In this document: one piece after another, positions 23,840 through 32,754 of the stretch
Layout: the number at the start of each line of letters is the position of its first letter
Numbering within the stretch: position 1 is the stretch's first letter
Origin: Bacteroidales bacterium
Lineage (GTDB): Bacteria > Bacteroidota > Bacteroidia > Bacteroidales > JAFGXI01
NCBI GenBank assembly: GCA_016936665.1
Contig: JAFGXI010000008.1
Span: forward strand, 62,001 to 126,000
Length of the DNA stretch: 64,000 nucleotides
Reading direction: 5' to 3'
Program-made: the position numbers and the translations under genes
Notes under the pieces: generated by a model
What the model was told of the DNA's origin: nothing
Seen by the model: only the letters and a program-made list of their open reading frames with translations
The model's database searches: none

Positions 23840-25576
23840 ATGATTAAAAAGATTTTAAGTATCGTATTATTGGCAGGCTTGTTTCTATATAGCCCAGCAT
23901 GTACAAATTATTTAGTAACAAAAGGCGCATCGAAAGATGGTTCGGTTATGGTATCTTATGCTGCCGATTCTCATTTATTATTTGGCGAATTGTATCATTG
24001 GCAAGCTCAAAAATGGCCCAAAGGTTCGATGTTGGATATCTACGAATGGGATACCGGTAAATATTTAGGTCAAATAGGTCAAGCTTCTGAAACATACACA
24101 GTTAATGGAAACGTGAACGAATACCAAGTCGCTATCGGAGAAACAACGTATGGAGGCCGCCACGAATTGGTAGATACAACTGCAATCATGGATTATGGTA
24201 GTTTAATCTATGTTACATTACAAAGAGCCAAATCTGCTAGAGAAGCCATCAAAATAATGACTGATTTGGTTGCCCAATACGGGTACTATAGTTCGGGCGA
24301 ATCTTTTTCTATTGCTGATCCTGAAGAAGTATGGATTCTAGAAATGATTAGCAAAGGACCATGCAACAAAGGTGCAGTTTGGGTTGCTCGAAGAATTCCG
24401 GACGGTTACGTTTCGGGACATGCCAATCAGGCTAGAATTACAAATTTCCCATTGAAAGGAAAAAACACAATCTCGTCGAAAGACATGAGCAAGATATTTG
24501 ATAAAAACATTGAAAACGTTTATGCTACCGATGTCATTACTTTTGCTCGATCAAAAGGATGGTACAACGGAAAAGATGAAGATTTCTCATTTTCGGACAC
24601 CTATGCTCCAGTTGACTTTGGTGGTGCTCGTTTTTGCGAAATCCGTGTTTGGTCTATGTTCAATGATGTTGCCGAAGGTATGGATCAATATTGGGAATAT
24701 GCTAAAGGAAACATTCAGCATGCCGATCAATTGGCCAACGGACATTCGAACACCGACAAATATGCAACCAACAGAATGCCTTTGTGGATAAAACCTAAAG
24801 ATAAAATATCTGTTTTAGACATGTTCTTTTTTATGAGAAATCATTTGGAAGGCACAGAATTAGACATGAGTAAAGACTTAGGAGCCGGACCTTTTGGCAA
24901 TCCATACCGATGGAGACCTCTAACTTGGAAGGTTGATGGCGAAGCCTACTGCAACGAAAGAGCAACAGCGACTCAGCAAACCGGATTTTCATTTGTTGCC
25001 CAACTGCGTTCTTGGTTACCTTACCCAATTGGTGCCATCAATTGGTTTGCGGTTGACGATGCTTCAAGCTGTGTTTACATGCCAATTTACGCATCTATTA
25101 GCAAAGCTCCTCACTCTTTAGAAGTTGGAAACGGCGATATGATGACTTGGTCGAACGACGCCGCATTTTGGGCTTTCAATCAAGTGAGTAATTACGCATA
25201 CACCAGATATAATGCTATTCACCCTGAAATTGAAGCCAAACAAGCCAACTACGAAAAACAATACGTAGAAACTGTTCAATCGATTGACGAAAAAGCTCAA
25301 ACGCTTTTAAAAGAATCGCCGGAAAAAGCCATTGCTTTTTTAACAGATTATTCTACAAAAACAGCAGATCAGTTAACCAACGAATGGAATCAATTCTATC
25401 AATATTTATTTATGAAGTATATGGATGGCAATGTAAAAACAAAAGTTGCAATTCCTAAAGGTTATAAATATCATGCTCCTGACATGGAACAACCCGGTTA
25501 TGGACAAGAATATTTAGAAAAAATTGCTAAAGAAACCGGCGACAAACTTAAAATGCCGGCATCAGCTGCCCATTAA
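23840..25576 (+). CDS. C69-family dipeptidase (PepD-like), exported
   Basis: This 578-residue protein is an N-terminal-nucleophile hydrolase of peptidase family C69. A signal peptide (residues 1-20) is followed by C21 in the context ACTNYLVTKGAS, the expected catalytic cysteine freed by cleavage. The family motif ESFSIADPEEVWILEMI appears around residue 155, and GHANQARI follows. The C-terminal 120 residues are helical with a charged tail. It hydrolyses dipeptides in the periplasm or outside the cell. It is a single-gene unit with a terminator at 25601. The family is common in Bacteroidota and often secreted. Confidence 0.92.
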   Translation: MIKKILSIVLLAGLFLYSPACTNYLVTKGASKDGSVMVSYAADSHLLFGELYHWQAQKWPKGSMLDIYEWDTGKYLGQIGQASETYTVNGNVNEYQVAIGETTYGGRHELVDTTAIMDYGSLIYVTLQRAKSAREAIKIMTDLVAQYGYYSSGESFSIADPEEVWILEMISKGPCNKGAVWVARRIPDGYVSGHANQARITNFPLKGKNTISSKDMSKIFDKNIENVYATDVITFARSKGWYNGKDEDFSFSDTYAPVDFGGARFCEIRVWSMFNDVAEGMDQYWEYAKGNIQHADQLANGHSNTDKYATNRMPLWIKPKDKISVLDMFFFMRNHLEGTELDMSKDLGAGPFGNPYRWRPLTWKVDGEAYCNERATATQQTGFSFVAQLRSWLPYPIGAINWFAVDDASSCVYMPIYASISKAPHSLEVGNGDMMTWSNDAAFWAFNQVSNYAYTRYNAIHPEIEAKQANYEKQYVETVQSIDEKAQTLLKESPEKAIAFLTDYSTKTADQLTNEWNQFYQYLFMKYMDGNVKTKVAIPKGYKYHAPDMEQPGYGQEYLEKIAKETGDKLKMPASAAH

Positions 25577-25600
25577 TAAAATTTACAGATGATAAAATCA

Positions 25601-25626
25601 GGTCGGCTATTAAGTCGGCCTTTTTT
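25601..25626 (+). terminator. Terminator after the C69 dipeptidase gene
   Basis: A 7 bp GC-rich stem with two G-U pairs (25601-25607 with 25614-25620) precedes six T residues, 25 bp past the stop codon. Confidence 0.75.
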
Positions 25627-26362
25627 ATTGAGCCATAGCAGAGCAAACTACAGCGGTGGCACTCGCTATATTCAAAGACTCTGTAGGCAAACCTATTGAA
25701 AAATTAGGGATTGTAATTTTATCATCAACCAAAGCCTCGATGGCTTTCGATATCCCCTGCCCCTCATTGCCTAAAACAAACATATCGTTATGCATAAATG
25801 GAAACTCGTAAATTGATTTACCTTCCATAAACGTACCTAAAACTCTCACGCCGATGCTTTTAGCTTTATTAATAAACTCACCTAAATCGGTATAAATCAC
25901 CGGCAATTTAAAGACTGCCCCCATGCTTGATTGAATGGTTTTTGAATTGTACAAATCGACAGAGTCCCCCGAACAAACAATTTGCTCAAATCCAAACCAA
26001 TGCGCCGTTCGAATAATCGTTCCCAAATTGCCCGGATCTTGAATATTCTCAATAATGATGGTTTTGAAATGATAATCAGGCTTCTTTTGCTTGGGTATTT
26101 CAACTATAGCCAATATGGAAGATGGCGTTTTAAACGATGAAATTCTAGACAAGGTCTTGACATCAACTGGCTCAACAGATGCTATATGACCAGGCAACTG
26201 AGCTATTTCTGAAGCAGCTCCTAAAATAATTTCGATTTTTAAATTAGAAACCAACAACTCCTCAACCGATTTCAAGCCCTCAACCACAAACAAACCCAAT
26301 TCCTTTCGGTATTTTTTCTGTTTTAAAGAAGCATATTTTTTTATTTGAGCTTGTGAAATCAT
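25625..26362 (-). CDS. SpoU/TrmH-family RNA methyltransferase
   Basis: This 245-residue protein is a SPOUT-class 2'-O-methyltransferase. Residues about 1-80 are a substrate-binding domain of the SpoU_sub_bind type, with EGLKSVEELL. The catalytic domain has IIIENIQDPGNLGTIIRTAHWFG (motif 1, seen in part), LGNEGQGIS (motif 2) and IGLPTESLNIASA (motif 3), which form the SAM-binding knot. It is likely a 23S rRNA or tRNA methyltransferase; the exact site cannot be read from sequence. A TAnnTTTG element (26368-26375) lies so close to the ATG that the mRNA would be nearly leaderless. The stop lies inside the T-run of the convergent terminator. Confidence 0.9.
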   Translation of the reverse strand: MISQAQIKKYASLKQKKYRKELGLFVVEGLKSVEELLVSNLKIEIILGAASEIAQLPGHIASVEPVDVKTLSRISSFKTPSSILAIVEIPKQKKPDYHFKTIIIENIQDPGNLGTIIRTAHWFGFEQIVCSGDSVDLYNSKTIQSSMGAVFKLPVIYTDLGEFINKAKSIGVRVLGTFMEGKSIYEFPFMHNDMFVLGNEGQGISKAIEALVDDKITIPNFSIGLPTESLNIASATAVVCSAMAQ

Positions 26363-26494
26363 CGATACAAAAGTAGATAAAAAAGCAATGATGAATAGTA
26401 AATGATTAATTATTAATTGACTAATAACTTTATCATCTTCTTCATTTTAACAAGATGCATCACTTTATTCAGCATGACAAAAGAAGTACTGTTA

Positions 26495-26564
26495 TGTCAT
26501 TCTGAGAGTAACGAAGAATCCAAGAAGAACACAAGGTAATAGATTCCCTTTTCACCGGAATGAC
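26495..26564. repeat. REP-like palindromic repeat element, about 70 bp
   Basis: The ends TGTCATTC (26495-26502) and GAATGACA (26557-26564) are inverted repeats, and the inner part contains GAAGAATC and GATTCCC blocks that also pair partly. The layout matches the small palindromic elements scattered in Bacteroidota genomes between genes. A fragment with ATGACA also occurs 20 bp upstream (26474-26479). No gene lies within it. I have no second copy in this window, so the family call is from pattern memory. Confidence 0.5.
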
Positions 26565-26579
26565 AAAAAACATTAAAAA

Positions 26580-27842
26580 CTACCTCTCAACAGCAAATTC
26601 GGTATCGACCAATTTGTAGATTTTATCGGAACGCCGAACTATTTCATCAATTCGGATTGAAAACAATTCGCCTTTGACTGTTTTTTCGACGGTTTGTCTA
26701 TCGACTTGAATTTCTTCAACTTTGGTTTCAATTACGCCAGTTGTTGGGCCGGTAATAATAATCTCATCGCCAACTTGCAGTGCATCGCCGGTTTCAGCCA
26801 AAAATTCTGCAACTTGAATTTTTGAGAAGTAATTTGTGCCTTTGCCAATGTAAACTTTCTTTTTAGTGGCTTTAGAGCCATACACTTCGCTCCACTCTCC
26901 TATTTTGCGTCCCATGTAGTAGCCATCCCAAAAGCCTCGATTAAACACGGTACTTTGTTGCGCTTCCCATTCTTTAACTTTGTCTTGATTATATTCTCCA
27001 GCTAAGTATGCTTTTATAGCTTCGTCGTAGGAACGACAAACGGTTTTAACATACTCTCCGGGTCGGCCTCGTCCTTCAATTTTCAATACTGTAATACCTG
27101 CTTCTAATACTTTATCTAAAAACGGAATGGTATTCAGGTCTTTGGCCGACATAATATATTCATTGTCGACCTCGAACTCGACGCCCGATTCTTTTTCGGT
27201 AACAATGTAAGGTTTTCGGCAAGTTTGCAAGCAAGCACCTCTATTGGCCGATGAATTTTGCTCATGTAAGCTTAGATAACATTTACCTGAAATGGCCATA
27301 CATAGAGCGCCGTGAGCAAAAATTTCAATTTTAACAAGTTCACCAGATGGACCCGTAATATTTTCATTATTAATGGCATCGGTAATAGCTTTAACTTGTT
27401 TAAGATTAAGTTCACGTGCTAAAACCATAACATCGGCATATTGCGAAAAGAATTTAACCGCTTCTATATTACTAATGTTTAACTGCGTCGACATATGCAA
27501 TTCCATGCCTTTGGAATAAGCATACTGAATGACCGCAATATCGGAAGCAATAATAGCTGTTACATCTTCTTCGTGGGCTGCATCGATAATACGTTGCATT
27601 AATCTGATGTCGTGATCGTACAAAACCGTATTCATTGTCAAATAGCTTTTGAGGCCATTTTCCTTGCAAATATGTACAATTTCACGCAAATCTTCGATTG
27701 TAAAATTATTCGACGAATTCGCTCGCATATTGAGCTGTTCAATGCCAAAATAGACAGAATCGGCGCCTCCCTGTATCGCTGCTCGTAAACTTTCAAAACT
27801 CCCTACCGGAGCCATCAATTCAAAATCTTTTCTTGTTTTCAT
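26580..27842 (-). CDS. U32-family protein, TrhP/YegQ-like tRNA hydroxylation factor
   Basis: This 420-residue protein belongs to the U32 'peptidase' family, now known to include prephenate-dependent tRNA hydroxylation enzymes (TrhP/YegQ) and rRNA hydroxylase RlhA. The N-terminal barrel starts ELMAPVGSFESLRAAIQGGADSVYFG, and the U32 signature is KIEIFAHGALCMAISGKCYLS (in part at residues about 170-190) with further cysteines in CLQTCRKPY, consistent with an iron-sulfur site. A C-terminal beta domain (about 325-420) is present. The length is close to TrhP, so 5-hydroxyuridine formation at tRNA position 34 is the best guess. It follows miaB with only 140 bp between them on the same strand. Confidence 0.82.
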   Translation of the reverse strand: MKTRKDFELMAPVGSFESLRAAIQGGADSVYFGIEQLNMRANSSNNFTIEDLREIVHICKENGLKSYLTMNTVLYDHDIRLMQRIIDAAHEEDVTAIIASDIAVIQYAYSKGMELHMSTQLNISNIEAVKFFSQYADVMVLARELNLKQVKAITDAINNENITGPSGELVKIEIFAHGALCMAISGKCYLSLHEQNSSANRGACLQTCRKPYIVTEKESGVEFEVDNEYIMSAKDLNTIPFLDKVLEAGITVLKIEGRGRPGEYVKTVCRSYDEAIKAYLAGEYNQDKVKEWEAQQSTVFNRGFWDGYYMGRKIGEWSEVYGSKATKKKVYIGKGTNYFSKIQVAEFLAETGDALQVGDEIIITGPTTGVIETKVEEIQVDRQTVEKTVKGELFSIRIDEIVRRSDKIYKLVDTEFAVER

Positions 27843-27888
27843 TTATCTCTATTGCTCAACGATTCTATTGATATATTCTTAAACTATT

Positions 27889-27978
27889 ATAAAACTTTTC
27901 AACCTTACAACCCCACAACCTTATAACTTTACAACCTTACAACTTTTCAACCTTACAACTTTTCAACCTTATAACCAT
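27889..27978. repeat. Degenerate tandem repeat (CTTACAAC / TTTTCAAC units)
   Basis: This stretch between miaB and the U32 gene consists of short related units of 7-9 bp (CTTACAA, CTTATAA, TTTTCAA with AC/CC tails). The final part repeats with a period of 16 bp (CTTACAACTTTTCAAC twice). It is not a CRISPR: units are short, contiguous and have no spacers. It looks like slippage-generated sequence. Confidence 0.6.
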
Positions 27979-27982
27979 TTAA

Positions 27983-29365
27983 CTATTCTACAATCTCTCC
28001 TATCAAAGTAGCCTGCGTTGCCGAATTAACTTTTACCAATACGTAATCGCCAATTTTAGCATCTTTTCTTGGGAACACTACCGTTTTATTTTGCGAAGTT
28101 CGTCCATGTAACTGTTCCTCAGATTTTTTTGAAACGCCTTCGACCAATACTTCAAATGTTTGACCGATATCTTTTTGTTTTACATTTTCCGATACTTTAT
28201 TCTGAAGGTCAATAATTTCTGTTAAGCGACGCGATTTAACATCCTCGGGCACATCGTCTTTTAATTTTCGATGAGCGTATGTATTAGGTCGTTCGGAGTA
28301 TTTAAACATAAAAGCCAAATCGAATTCTGCCCATTCCATCAAAGACAAGGTATCTTGGTGTTCTGCTTCACTTTCCGAACAGAAACCGGAAATAATATCT
28401 GTAGTAATAGCGCATTCCGGCATGTGTTTTCGAATGGCTTCGACACGACTCATATACCATTCGCGCGTATAACCTCGACGCATCAGTTCTAAAATTCGAG
28501 TATTACCCGACTGGGCAGGAAAATGAATGTGCTTACAAATATTATGATGCGAAGCCATGGTTTTAAGCACCTCATCGGTCATATCTTGAGGATAAGAAGT
28601 CGAAAAACGAACGCGCATTTGCTGGTTTAACTCAGCAACCATCTCTAATAACTTAGCAAAACCAACTGCTTCTTCGCCTTCTTTTTCCCATTTATATTTA
28701 TCTACATTCTGCCCCAAAAGCGTCACTTCCTTAAAGCCATTATCGATGAGTTCTTGTACTTCGTTTAATATGGTTTGAGGATCGCGACTACGTTCTCTAC
28801 CTCTAGTAAACGGCACAATACAATACGAACACATATTGTCGCAACCACGCATAATGGATACGAATGCAGAAATGCCATTGCTAGCATATCTTACGGGTGA
28901 AATTTCGGCATAGGTTTCTTCTCTAGAAAGTAGCACATTAATGGCTTTTTGTCCGGTATCGGCTTGTGCAATTAACTGCGGTAAACTTCTGTAGGCATCA
29001 GGGCCAACAACCAAATCGACCAACTTTTCTTGCTCAACCAATTGTTCTTTCAATCGCTCTGCCATACAACCAATCACGCCTATCATTACCGATTTTTTTT
29101 GCTGCTTAACACGACGAAACTCACCTAAACGGCCTCTCACACGTTGCTCTGCATTATCGCGAATAGAACAAGTATTAATGAGCAATAAGTCGCCCTCTTC
29201 CATCGTTTCTGTTAAGCTAAAACCCTCCTCCGCTAGAATAGACATCACCACTTCACTATCGGCCACATTCATTTGGCAGCCGTATGTTTCGATATAAACT
29301 TTCTTCTGATTATTATTTTTTAATAATTGCTCATGATCGAGCGTATATTTTTTAGCTTGAATCAT
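27983..29365 (-). CDS. miaB: tRNA-2-methylthio-N6-dimethylallyladenosine synthase MiaB
   Basis: This 460-residue radical SAM methylthiotransferase adds a methylthio group to i6A37 of tRNA. The N-terminal UPF0004 domain begins [16 protein letters not shown] with its first cluster cysteine; further ones are in [11 protein letters not shown] and IGCMAERL. The radical SAM motif is [21 protein letters not shown]-terminal TRAM domain spans about 390-455 ([19 protein letters not shown]). The NTCSIRD form of the second motif is typical of MiaB and not of MtaB or RimO. It is likely expressed from a TAnnTTTG element at 29385-29392. Confidence 0.96.
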   Translation of the reverse strand: MIQAKKYTLDHEQLLKNNNQKKVYIETYGCQMNVADSEVVMSILAEEGFSLTETMEEGDLLLINTCSIRDNAEQRVRGRLGEFRRVKQQKKSVMIGVIGCMAERLKEQLVEQEKLVDLVVGPDAYRSLPQLIAQADTGQKAINVLLSREETYAEISPVRYASNGISAFVSIMRGCDNMCSYCIVPFTRGRERSRDPQTILNEVQELIDNGFKEVTLLGQNVDKYKWEKEGEEAVGFAKLLEMVAELNQQMRVRFSTSYPQDMTDEVLKTMASHHNICKHIHFPAQSGNTRILELMRRGYTREWYMSRVEAIRKHMPECAITTDIISGFCSESEAEHQDTLSLMEWAEFDLAFMFKYSERPNTYAHRKLKDDVPEDVKSRRLTEIIDLQNKVSENVKQKDIGQTFEVLVEGVSKKSEEQLHGRTSQNKTVVFPRKDAKIGDYVLVKVNSATQATLIGEIVE

Positions 29366-29765
29366 TCTTAAAAAATTTGAATTGCAAAATTACATCATTA
29401 TTTGGAATGATTATTAATAAGATGATGATAATCTGCTTATAAAGTTTCGTTGTAATCAAATTTTAACTATATACCATCTTTTTAAACAATAAACGATCAA
29501 CAAAAGAGATTAGGACATTCTTTCTTCCTGAACAGGACAAAGAGGCCGAAGGAACAGCTTGCAAAGATTGGCACAAAAAGAAAACGGAATATAGAAATTA
29601 TAAATATACAGGCTAACATTAATAAAAAAGTAAAGTTGTTTTCAAAAATCGCATTAAGTCGTGGCTCTTTTTCTTTTTTTAATCTGATAATTGTAGTATT
29701 TAATGCTAAAACGTTTATTAGAACAATACTAAATAAGTATATTTGCGAGTTACAAATCTATCTCA
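29366..29765. other. Divergent intergenic region between miaB and the biosynthetic operon
   Basis: This 400 bp region holds a candidate minus-strand -7 element (29385-29392, TAATTTTG) for miaB and a plus-strand promoter at 29718-29745 for the KAS III operon. The middle (29510-29600) is slightly richer in G and C and looks like a decayed coding fragment, but has no open frame. I see no tRNA or other RNA gene. Confidence 0.55.
29718..29745 (+). promoter_or_regulatory. Promoter of the type II FAS/PKS-like operon
   Basis: TATATTTG at 29738-29745 matches TAnnTTTG exactly. With a 17 bp spacer the -33 position reads TTA (29718-29720), two of three bases of the consensus. Transcription from about 29752 would leave a 14 nt leader before the ATG at 29766. 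Confidence 0.45.
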
Positions 29766-30896
29766 ATGTCACAAGAAGTATACATCAACATAATGAGCCG
29801 TTTTTTACCTAATAATCCCATTTCCAACGACGAAATGGAAGACTACTTGGGTAAAATACACGGTGTTAAATCAAAGGCAAAAAGTTTAATTTTAAGAAAT
29901 AACGGCATAAAAACTCGTTATTACGCAATAGATAAAAATCAAAAATCTACTCACACAAATTCAGAATTGAGCCTTGAGGCCATCAAAAAATTAAACATCA
30001 ATATCGATCAATTAGAATTGTTATCCTTAGGCACTACCTCTGCCGACCAAACTTTACCCTCGCATGCAGCTATGGTTCATGGTTTAGTTGGAGGACAAGC
30101 TTTGGAGGTTATTTCTCCACAAGGGTCTTGTAATTCCGGTATGTTGGCCTTACGTTATGCCTATTTATCCATTAAATCGGGAGAAATTTCAAACGCGATA
30201 GCAGGAGGCTCAGAAAAGCTTTCAACATGGATGCTTTCCGATCGATTCGAAGAGGAAGCTGCAAAACTAATGGAACTGAAAAACCGCCCTTATATCGCTT
30301 TTGAGCGTGAATTCCTAAGATGGATGCTTTCCGATGGCGCTGCTGTTGCCTATCTCGAAAATAAGCCAAACAAAAACAGTCTTTCGCTAAAATTAGAGTG
30401 GGTTGACATTAAATCATTTGCCAACGAACTAGAAACTTGTATGTATTCAGGCTGTGTTAAAAACGAAGATGGCAGCATTACCCCTTGGCGCGACTTCGAC
30501 AATGCTACAATATCTAAAGAGTCTATAATGGCACTACAGCAAGACACTCGTGTTTTAAGTAATAATATTGTTGAGTACGGAGCAAAAGGTTTAAAATACG
30601 TTTGCGACAAATACCATTTTTCTACAGATAAATTAGATTATTTCCTGCCTCATATGTCGTCTGAATTTTTCAGACAAAAAATTGAAGACTTAGCAGCAGA
30701 AGTAGGTTGCCCAATTCCGCAAACCAAATGGTTTACAAACCTCACTAAATTCGGCAATGTAGGTGCTGCCTCAGCCTATTTAATGCTTGAAGAACTATTC
30801 AATAGTGGTCTATTGAAGAAGGGACAAAAAATATTAATTATGAGTCCGGAAAGTGCTCGTTTTTCTTATGCTTACGCCTTGTTTACTGTCGTATGA
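29766..30896 (+). CDS. Beta-ketoacyl-ACP synthase III-like enzyme (DarB/KAS III type)
   Basis: This 376-residue protein has the thiolase fold of KAS III enzymes, which start or join acyl chains by a Claisen condensation. The catalytic triad is intact: C122 (GSCNSG), H296 (LPHMSS) and N331 (FGNVGAAS). The central insertion (about 155-260) and the overall divergence from FabH suggest a specialised enzyme of the DarB/StlD kind rather than the housekeeping initiator. It is the first gene of the operon, and its stop overlaps the start of the hotdog gene by 4 bp. Its substrate is unknown. Confidence 0.82.
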   Translation: MSQEVYINIMSRFLPNNPISNDEMEDYLGKIHGVKSKAKSLILRNNGIKTRYYAIDKNQKSTHTNSELSLEAIKKLNINIDQLELLSLGTTSADQTLPSHAAMVHGLVGGQALEVISPQGSCNSGMLALRYAYLSIKSGEISNAIAGGSEKLSTWMLSDRFEEEAAKLMELKNRPYIAFEREFLRWMLSDGAAVAYLENKPNKNSLSLKLEWVDIKSFANELETCMYSGCVKNEDGSITPWRDFDNATISKESIMALQQDTRVLSNNIVEYGAKGLKYVCDKYHFSTDKLDYFLPHMSSEFFRQKIEDLAAEVGCPIPQTKWFTNLTKFGNVGAASAYLMLEELFNSGLLKKGQKILIMSPESARFSYAYALFTVV

Positions 30897-31315
30897 TTTT
30901 AACTAAAGAAGACGTATTAAAATTAATTCCTCAAGACCATCCAATGGTTCTTGTAGATGAGCTTTTGTCGATAAGTGATGATGGTTTACAAACCTCATTT
31001 TTTGTTGAAAAAGACCATTTGCTGGTAAAAGATGATTTTTTAATGCCTGCTGCTTTAATCGAAAACATGGCCCAAACAGCAGCGGTTCTCTCCGGCTACG
31101 AAGCAAAACAAGCAAAAAGAAAAGCTAAAAAAGGTTTTATTGGAGCGATAAAAAACTTCGAAATACATCATCCGGTTTCTGTAGGAAGTTTGCTTACTAC
31201 CGATTTAAGAGTGACTTATAAAGTATTCAACGCAAGCATAGTGGAAGGCATAATTAGAAGTGGAGAAAAAATAATTGCAGAAGGTGAATTGAAAATATTT
31301 TTATTGGACGAATAA
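30893..31315 (+). CDS. FabZ-like hotdog protein (dehydratase-like)
   Basis: This 140-residue protein resembles FabZ/ApeP-type 3-hydroxyacyl-ACP dehydratases. The N-terminal LIPQDHPMVLVDELL matches the usual L-P-x-x-x-P-F-L-x-V-D motif, and IENMAQTAAV matches the central helix with the catalytic Glu. The conserved GHFP loop with its histidine is not present as such; a His occurs nearby in VEKDHLLVKDD but out of the usual register. It may be an altered dehydratase or an accessory hotdog partner. It is translationally coupled to the KAS III gene. Confidence 0.75.
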   Translation: MILTKEDVLKLIPQDHPMVLVDELLSISDDGLQTSFFVEKDHLLVKDDFLMPAALIENMAQTAAVLSGYEAKQAKRKAKKGFIGAIKNFEIHHPVSVGSLLTTDLRVTYKVFNASIVEGIIRSGEKIIAEGELKIFLLDE

Positions 31316-31324
31316 CAAAAAACA

Positions 31325-31738
31325 ATGAAGATTAACGAAGTACCTCAAGATAATGCCAACATGCTCGAAGGAAAAACCAAAGAGATACAGTATGCTTTAG
31401 ACGAAAATGGCAACTATCAGCAAGTTAAAAGTGTTGGTTGGGAACCTAAAAATATAGTCATGCAGCAGGCTTGGGACGAAGTAAACGAAAACATTGCAAA
31501 TGCTCTAAAAGAAGTTAAAAAAGGCGCTAAAAGCCCAATCTATTACTTCATGCATAAAAACATTATGGATTTAAAAATATTATCTGAATATACAGGATTC
31601 TGGAAGATTAGCATAAAAAAACACTTCAACCCACAGCACTTTAATAAACTTAAACCTGAGCAACTTCAAAAATATGTTGAGGCATTCAGATTAACATCAA
31701 TTAAAGAACTTACAGAATTCAATGCAGAACAAATCTAA
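31325..31738 (+). CDS. Conserved hypothetical protein of the biosynthetic operon, 137 aa
   Basis: I do not recognise a named family, though small proteins of this kind seem familiar from Bacteroidota clusters with BtrH-like and ketosynthase genes. It has no signal peptide or membrane segment. Residues 80-135 read like a helix-turn-helix: MDLKILSEYTGFWKISIKKHF followed by two further helices with LKPEQLQKYVEAF and LTSIKEL. This suggests a small DNA-binding or protein-docking domain at the C-terminus. The gene begins 9 bp after the hotdog gene and overlaps the BtrH-like gene by 17 bp, so it belongs to the same transcript. It could be a regulator or a protein partner of the acyl chain enzymes. 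Confidence 0.7.
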   Translation: MKINEVPQDNANMLEGKTKEIQYALDENGNYQQVKSVGWEPKNIVMQQAWDEVNENIANALKEVKKGAKSPIYYFMHKNIMDLKILSEYTGFWKISIKKHFNPQHFNKLKPEQLQKYVEAFRLTSIKELTEFNAEQI

Positions 31739-32753
31739 CATCGACCTTCTACCATTTGAGCACAGCATGTCTGCCCATTGCGAAAATGGGGTAACAGGAA
31801 ATTTGTTGCGTTTTCATAACATCAACTTAAGCGAGGCTATGATTTTCGGTTTAGGGTCAGGATTATTTTTTTCTTACCTACCGTTTATTAAAATGAATGG
31901 AGCACCGGTCACTTCTTTTAGACCTTTGCCCGGGTTAATCTTCAAACGAGTAACTAAGTACTTAGGAATACGCTCAAAAAGCATGAGATTCCCCAGACAA
32001 GAACGTAAATCCATGCAAAAACTCGACGATCAGCTTAGCAAAGGTATTCCTACCGCCATGGTTGTTGGAGTGTATCATTTAACCTACTTTCCTGCTCCAT
32101 ATCGTTTTCATTTTAATGCACACAATATTATCGCCTTCGGGAAAAAAGACAATAAGTACGTTGTGAGCGACCCGATTATGGAAACCGAAGAATGGATAAG
32201 CTACGATGACCTTAGAAGAGTTCGATATGCCAAAGGCGCATATAAACCAAAGGGGAAGATGTATTGGATCGAATCTTCGCCAAAAGAGGTAGATATTAAC
32301 AAAGCAATTGTAAAGTCAATAAAACGAACAGCCGAACAAATGGCTATTTGGCCCGGGCCAATTATTGGAACGCGAGGGATGAAACTCTTAGCCAAAGACA
32401 TTAAAAAATGGGAACGTAAATACGAATCTAAAAAAGCGGCTAAATATTTGGGTTCTGTGGTGAGAATGCAAGAAGAAATTGGCACCGGTGGTGCCGGATT
32501 TCGCTTTTTATATGCCGCATTTTTACAAGAAGCCGCTGAAAAACTTAACAGCAGCGAACTACGAATGGCTGCCATCGAATTGACTCTAATCGGTGATCTT
32601 TGGCGTGAGTTTGCAACCAAAGCTGCTAGAGTTTGTAAGGCAAGAACACAAGAAGGAGAAACATACCACTCTGTGTCGGACTTACTGGTTAAAATTGCCG
32701 ATAAAGAAAATCTATTCTTCAGAAACTTACTTAAAACCATAAAAGCTTTATAA
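31722..32753 (+). CDS. BtrH N-terminal domain / DUF4872 protein, probable acyl-transfer enzyme
   Basis: This 343-residue protein resembles BtrH, which moves an acyl group from an ACP to an amine in butirosin synthesis. The N-terminal half has a papain-like arrangement: C20 (SAHCENG), H134 (FNAHNIIAFG) and D150 (VVSDP). Residues about 175-340 match the DUF4872-type helical domain. It lies in an operon with an ACP and ketosynthases, so it may release the chain from the ACP onto an amine or alcohol acceptor, forming an amide or ester. The start overlaps the upstream gene by 17 bp. The acceptor cannot be told from sequence. Confidence 0.8.
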   Translation: MQNKSNIDLLPFEHSMSAHCENGVTGNLLRFHNINLSEAMIFGLGSGLFFSYLPFIKMNGAPVTSFRPLPGLIFKRVTKYLGIRSKSMRFPRQERKSMQKLDDQLSKGIPTAMVVGVYHLTYFPAPYRFHFNAHNIIAFGKKDNKYVVSDPIMETEEWISYDDLRRVRYAKGAYKPKGKMYWIESSPKEVDINKAIVKSIKRTAEQMAIWPGPIIGTRGMKLLAKDIKKWERKYESKKAAKYLGSVVRMQEEIGTGGAGFRFLYAAFLQEAAEKLNSSELRMAAIELTLIGDLWREFATKAARVCKARTQEGETYHSVSDLLVKIADKENLFFRNLLKTIKAL

Positions 32754-32754
32754 A

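Noticed and set aside
27889..27978. CRISPR array
   Set aside because: Units are short, contiguous and degenerate, with no spacers and no cas genes nearby.
29510..29600. Small gene or tRNA in the miaB/KAS III intergenic region
   Set aside because: No cloverleaf or open frame could be drawn; the base composition alone is not enough.
32201..32740. 179-codon open frame on the minus strand
   Set aside because: It lies fully inside the BtrH-like gene, and its Ser/Leu-rich composition is typical of an antisense shadow.
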